Positions 59,201 through 64,000 of a stretch of DNA of 64,000 nucleotides are shown one piece after another; the first letter of the stretch is position 1; each line of letters opens with the position of its first letter. Origin of the DNA: Oscarella lobularis (lineage: Eukaryota > Porifera > Homoscleromorpha > Homosclerophorida > Oscarellidae). Below the pieces are notes generated by a model. The model had not been told where the DNA came from, searched no databases, and worked only from the letters and a program-made list of their open reading frames with translations. The position numbers were made by a program, and so were the translations under genes. The DNA is taken from contig NC_089179.1 in NCBI RefSeq assembly GCF_947507565.1, positions 1,426,001 to 1,490,000 of the forward strand. Reading direction: 5' to 3'.

Positions 59201-62200
59201 CTCAATTTAATATTTAGGCCCTGTGAATCAGAGATTAGGCCCTCAATTTAATATTTTGGCCTTTAGAATCAAAGATTAGGCTCCTAATTTAATATTTGGC
59301 ATTTAGAATCAAAGATTAGGTCCTCAATTTAACATTTAGGCCTTTATAATCAAAGATTAGCCCCTCAATTTAACATTTACGCTCTGTGAATCAAAGATTA
59401 GGCCCTGAATTTATTACTGAGGCCTTTAGAATCAAAGATTAGGCCCTCAATTTAATATTTAGGACTTTAGAATCAAAGGTTATGTACTCAATTTTTTATT
59501 TAGGTCTTTAGAATCAAAGATTAGGCCCTCAATTTAAAGTTTAGGCCTTTAGAATCTAAGATTAGGCTCTCAATTTAATATTTAGGCCCTGTGAATCAGA
59601 GATTAGGCCCTCAATTTAATATTTTGGCCTTTAGAATCAAAGATTAGGCCCTTAATTTAATATTTGGCCTTTAGAATCAAAGATTAGGCCCTTAATTTAA
59701 TACTTAGGCCTTTAGAATCAAAGATTAGGCCCTCAATTTAAAGTTTAGGCCTTTAGAATCAAAGATTAGGCCCCCAATTTAATACTTAGGCCTTTAGAAT
59801 CAAAGATTAGTTCCTCAATTTAATATTTAGATCTTTAGAATCAAAGATTATGCACTCAATTTTATTCTTAGGTCTTTAGAAGCAAAGATTAGGCCCTCAA
59901 TTTAATATTCTGGTCTTTGGAATCAAAGATTAGGCCATCAATTTAATACTGAGGCCTTTAGAATCAAAGATTAGGTCGTCCTTTAAATATTTAGGCCTTT
60001 GGAATCAAAGATTAGGCCCTCAATTTAATACTTAGGCTTTTAGAATCAAAGATTAGTCTCTCAATTTAACATTTAGGCTCTGTGAATCAAAGATTAGGCC
60101 CTCAATTTATTACTGAGGCCTTTAGAATCAAAGATTAGGCCCTCAATTTAATATTTAGGCCCTGTGAATCAGAGATTAGGCCCTCAATTTAATATTTTGG
60201 CCTTTAGAATCAAAGATTAGGCCCTTAATTTAATACTTAGGCCTTTAGAATCAAAGATTAGTCCCTCAATTTAACATTTAGGCCCTGTGAATCAAGGATT
60301 AGGCCCTCAATTTAAAGTTAAGGCCTTTAGAATCAAAGATTAGGCCCTCAATTTAATATTTAGGACTTTAGAATCAAAGGTTATGCACTCAATTTTATAT
60401 TTAAGTCTTTAGAATCAAAATTAGGTCCTCAATTTAATATTTAGCCTTTAGAATCAAAGATTAGGCCCTCAATTTAAAGTTTAGGCCTTTAGAATCAAAG
60501 ATTAGGCCCTCAATTTAATACTTAGGCCTTTAGAATCAAAGATTAGTCCCTCAATTTAACATTTAGGCTCTGTGAATCAAAGATTAGGCCCTGAATTTAA
60601 TACTTAGGCCTTTAAAATCAAAGATTAAGCCATGAATTTAATATTTGGCTTTTAGAATCAAAGATTAGGCCCTCAATTTAATATTTAGGACTTTAGAATC
60701 AAATATTAGGTTCTCAGTTTAATATTTAGCCTTTAGAATCAAAGATTAGGCCCTCAATTTAATATCTCTTCCTTTGGCAGGAGTACTTTATAGCTGATGC
60801 CAGTGAGGGCCAGGTGTTCGTGGCCGTCAATCACGCGACGAACAGCACGAATCTCTACATATCCCAAGCGATGGGTCACCGATTTTCTCTCTCGCTCGAA
60901 CGAGCGCTCTACCACAATCCTCGCACGGGCACGTCGCCGTCTTGGTACAATCGCTACGTTCCCTTTCGTCTGCTCGACTTCGAACGGATCGCCGCTCTGC
61001 GCGGCGTCTACGTGGCGACGCAATTGGAAATCGGCCAAGTCGGACAACGTCCTCTTCGTACCGTCATCTCGTTCGACAAAGGCGGCGAATGGACGTACGT
61101 GACGCCGCCTCTTGCCGACGTCAATAACGTTCCCATCAACTGTTTCCTCGTAGGACAATCGCGTGATTATGAATTGCCTTAGGTATTTTTCTTTTTTAGC
61201 CGGACTGCTCGCTTCATTTGGCTCAGGAGTGGGTTCACTATAATCCGTATTCGAGAGCGGAGGAAATATTCTCCAGTCCACAAGCTCCCGGTCTGATTAT
61301 TGCGACGGGCATGCTTGGAAAGACGGTGAGATTCAGCTACGACGTCTACCTTTCAAACAACGGTGGCGTCACATGGCAGCAGGTACCGTATAAATAGGAG
61401 GAGTGAGAGAGTGTATGTTGACTACTTCCTAGAGTCTGCCAGGCGAAAACTATTACAATATGGGTGACCACGGCGGAGTCATTGTCGCGATCGACAAATT
61501 CCAACCGACCAATCATATTATGTAAGAAACGAAAATATATTAGTATTAAAAAATGGCGAGTGAAGCCTTTTCTATTGATTGTTAAACTAAAGCTAAATTT
61601 TTTAGTAACCACGCCTCTATAAAATTTTTCTTGGGATGTTATATCTATGCTTCCGCTACACTTAAAAAATTATCGGCAGAACTCTGATTAGCGGAGGTGG
61701 CACGGTCAACGAAATGTTTTTAGGTTTACTGTTGACGAAGGGCTGACGTGGAAACGAAAAAATTTTAGCCAGTTCGACGTATACGCGTACGGGATCGTCG
61801 CCGAACCAGGCGAACGATCGACGGTCTTCAGCGTCTACGGTGACTATCCAGGAAAACGCGAATGGTAAGAGTCGGGAGTATAGAAATGAACATACATATA
61901 CTGTATGTATAGGGTTATCGTTCGAGTCGATTTGCGCGGTGAATTGGGCAAAGATTGCGCAAAGAAGGACTACGCTCAGTGGCATCCGTCTGACGAAAGA
62001 ACGGAGGAGAAAGCCTGCATATTGGGAAGAGACTACGTCTACGAGCGACGACGCAGAACGACCGCTTGTTTCAACGGACGAAACTACGATCGGGCCATAT
62101 CGTCGACGAATTGTTCATGTGGCCGAGAAGATTACGAATGGTTTGTCGCGTAAATATATTGGGAGATTTTTGGGGAGGACTCGAGATACTTCTTGCAGTG

Positions 62201-64000
62201 ATTTCGGTTTTGAAATGAATTCCGTTGGAGATCCGTGCTTGGCGTCCAATGGTCAGCTACTCGAAATCGTTCCGCCGGTCAACTGCGCGGGCACGTACGC
62301 TGTATCAAAAGGGTGAGTTCTTTTTAATGGAAACGCCTAAAAATGAGAGTCGCGCTCCTTTTAATTTGTATAGCTACCGCAAGGTGGCTGGCGACACGTG
62401 CAGTGGTGGAGAAGAGGCTTTGTATAGTCCTGTTACTGTTCCGTGTCCCCAATCCGGTATGAGCTATATTACTGCCGTACAGAGGATAATTTAAAACTTG
62501 TATCTTGTTGGCCTTTAGCCTCTATTACTTCCGATTTGCAGCCGGTGAACTCTCAGCTGATTGGAAGGGCAAACACTCCTATCACTTTTACTGTTACATC
62601 CAACACTAACATTTCCAGTGCTCTCTTTCACTGGGACTTTGGTGATCAGAACGTAAAGATTGGGCAAGGCTCCGCATTTGCAAAAGTTCAGCATTCCTAT
62701 TCAACGTACAGAGAGACATACGATGGCGCGTAGGAATTTATCGACTGATACCTATTTTGTAGACTCGGTCGATTCATTGTTCACGTCTCCGTCATCATGC
62801 CCAGTTTCACCCAATACGCCTTCCTCGAAGTTTCTACGACAGGTCTCCTCGACGTTCATAATTGAAAAATGGGGCTCTCCGTTCACCTGCTAACGTGTTT
62901 TCAGCTCCTTTTAGTCAACAAACCGTGAGCATAACGATGGTTCCGGAAACACCTTCAGTAGGTGAAGGCGTTCTTTTATTTGCGAAACTGGCGAACCAAA
63001 ACGTACGATTTATTCAGATACGCTTATAACGAATGGTTTAGGACTTTGTTGTAGGCGAGCATGTCTGGACTTCAGTACACGTGGACGTTTGTGCATTCTC
63101 ACTTGTCAACAGTGACGATGACGAGGCCCCAAGCTTTTCTCAAATATACGTTTACAACCGCTGGAAGGTAGGAAACAAGGCGCTTTCTTTCGTCAACGCG
63201 ATGCATTTTTTGACAGCTGGAAAATTTCTGTTGCGGTCGCCAATGGCAACGGAAAATTGTCGTCGCAAACAACGTTGACCGTTGCAAGTAATTGGAATGA
63301 CTTTTGTTTCTACAAGAATCGGTCATCGCCTGCCTGCGTCTTTCCTTTTCTTCAGATTTTCTTCCTCAGCATGTGACACTCTCCGTTCAAACGGCGTCCG
63401 ATATTATCGTCAACTGGCAACCTCCACCGGAAGGAACAGTCGCGAGCTACGCCATACAAATTAGGTAGATGTTCATAAAAGCATTAGAACTGCTAACTTC
63501 TCCCGAAATTAGATCATTTACGAACCGTGTATAGCTTGTTTCTCCTACTCGGTCCTTATACGGTGTTCTCTCTCTAGATCGGTTTCTGGCAATACGAATT
63601 CTGCGTGGTCGGTGCTCGATTCTTCGATCTCTCCAGGACAGCTAACCTATTTGGCAACAAAACTGAAAGCAAACACCAAGTACCAGTTCGAAGTTCGAGC
63701 CTACACTACCGACGGAAAATCTGGTCCGTGGGGTTTTCCCGTTGCGGCGACCACCAAACCTGCAGGTATAAAACCTATTGCGTCAGTATCGGTTATTTGT
63801 TCATGATTGTCGTTGTAGCCTCGTCCGCGCCGACGAACGTTCACGTCAATGTGAACAAGAAGACTGGCACGGCTTTTCTGTCGTGGGATCTACCGAGTCA
63901 GATCAATGGAAAGATCACCGGCTATGTGGTATTTTGCTTTGTGCATACGTGAAAAAAACGTCTGAAATCTTCTTCTAAGATTAACACGTACTTATCAAAT
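38285..64000 (+). CDS. SorCS-like VPS10-domain receptor with PKD and fibronectin III domains (3' end beyond window)
   Basis: Type I sorting receptor. Signal peptide MTFPLICSSFLLLFAGSSG; propeptide ending at a furin-like site KRRSRR/D. VPS10 propeller: SHNLAMILWTSNVSHTIIVV, YSNLYVSHDYGVSF, YIFVDTRDKYIVTT, WSHVALRVAPSFDWGVPGID, ADASEGQVFVAVNHATNSTN, LRTVISFDKGGEWTYV, CSLHLAQEW, YDVYLSNNGGVTWQQ, MGDHGGVIVAIDKFQPTN, FTVDEGLTWKRKNFSQFDVY. 10CC module: CILGRDYVYERRRRTTACFN, CSCGREDYECDFGFEM, GYRKVAGDTCSGG. Two PKD domains (FHWDFGDQNVKIGQGS with GRFIVHVSV; YTWTFVHSH with AGSWKISVAVANGNG), then FN3-1 (PQHVTLSVQTASDIIVNWQP to TTKP) and FN3-2 (APTNVHVNVNKKTGTAFLSW). Exons include 38285-38533, 38571-38672, 39357-39593, 39652-39807, 39861-39931, 39989-40178, 40231-40320, 60781-61149, 61200-61382, 61433-61521, 61724-61864, 61913-62140. 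Membrane anchor and tail are not in the window. Confidence 0.88.
38673..39356 (+). repeat. 684-nt intron of the VPS10 receptor with low-complexity and possible dispersed-repeat sequence
   Basis: The left part is rich in TACATA/TGTACA alternating purine-pyrimidine steps (about 38735-38945). The right part begins and ends with GTGACGTCA-type motifs (about 38967 and 39185) and is followed by a CAGA microsatellite (39211-39242). The block 38967-39300 looks like a short non-autonomous element, but no terminal inverted repeat or target duplication could be proven. No gene is seen. Confidence 0.5.
40321..60780 (+). other. 20,460-nt intron of the VPS10 receptor gene
   Basis: The donor GTAACA directly follows exon ...LTER (ends 40320). 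The acceptor TCTCTTCCTTTGGCAG directly precedes exon EYFIADASEGQVFVAV (starts 60781). Both flanking exons belong to the same VPS10 propeller in the same frame. All but about 28 nt at the 5' end and about 15 nt at the 3' end is satellite. Confidence 0.88.
40349..60765 (+). repeat. 41-bp satellite array, about 20.4 kb (~500 units)
   Basis: Head-to-tail units of about 41 bp (range about 38-42) with the core GATTAGGCCCTCAATTTAAT, followed by ATTTAGGCCTTTAGAATCAA. Recurrent subtypes: TTAGGCCCTGTGAATCAGAG, ATTACTGAGGCC, AAGGTTATGCACTCAATTTT with ATATTTAGGTC, and ATATTTGGCATTTAG. The array is AT-rich, all units share one orientation, and it is free of genes and of recognisable transposons. Copy number is estimated as length divided by period. 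Multi-unit blocks recur (see findings). Confidence 0.98.

Noticed and set aside
40349-60765. CRISPR-like array
   Set aside because: Units are contiguous with no unique spacers, vary throughout, lie in an animal intron and have no cas genes; it is a tandem satellite.

Overview
The window is nuclear DNA from an animal, not a prokaryote. Genes are split by many very short GT-AG introns, mostly about 45-150 nt, and the gene set is animal-like: NCoR-type corepressor, ARMC5, SGF29, a SorCS-type VPS10 receptor, TTC16 and a MDM2-type RING. Very compact packing and tiny introns fit an early-branching animal such as a sponge. That placement is an inference from gene content and architecture.

Layout. 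1-1339: 3' part of NLE1 (ribosome biogenesis). 1430-6669: three tandem asparagine synthetase genes; the middle one has lost the glutaminase cysteine and the third has two compensating 1-nt shifts and runs into a 200-N gap (6717-6916). 6917-7727: 3' end of a SEC14-like CRAL-TRIO/GOLD protein. 7842-8916: TLCD3/FAM57-like protein. 8940-10836 (minus): HPD. 10943-13506: ARMC5. 13589-13977: inverted array of about 103-bp units. 14069-16024 (minus): TTC16. 16214-20703: NCoR-like corepressor. 20746-21768 (minus): zinc-finger protein ending in a MDM2-type RING. 21806-22382: 5' part of SGF29.

After a second 200-N gap (22383-22582) the sequence from mid-ARMC5 to mid-SGF29 appears again, nearly identical (12797-22382 corresponds to 22583-32381). 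I think the two copies are unmerged haplotypes scaffolded in series, though a real tandem duplication is not excluded. Past the duplicated part come complete SGF29 (to 33292), alkaline ceramidase (minus), a CmcI-like methyltransferase and its decayed paralog (minus), QPRT, and RNF185/RNF5 (minus).

From 38285 to the window end lies one large VPS10-domain receptor gene with signal peptide, furin site, VPS10, 10CC, two PKD domains and at least two fibronectin type III domains. One of its introns is 20,460 nt, against about 50-700 nt for all others, and is filled almost edge to edge by roughly 500 copies of a 41-bp AT-rich satellite with 3-3.6 kb higher-order repeats. This is the most striking structure in the window.

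The genes do not form one pathway. Metabolic genes (ASNS, HPD, QPRT, ACER) sit among chromatin genes (NCoR, SGF29) and ER or trafficking genes (RNF185, TLCD3, SorCS). Neighbouring genes are commonly head-to-head with 40-260 bp between start codons, or tail-to-tail with 20-100 bp between stops.
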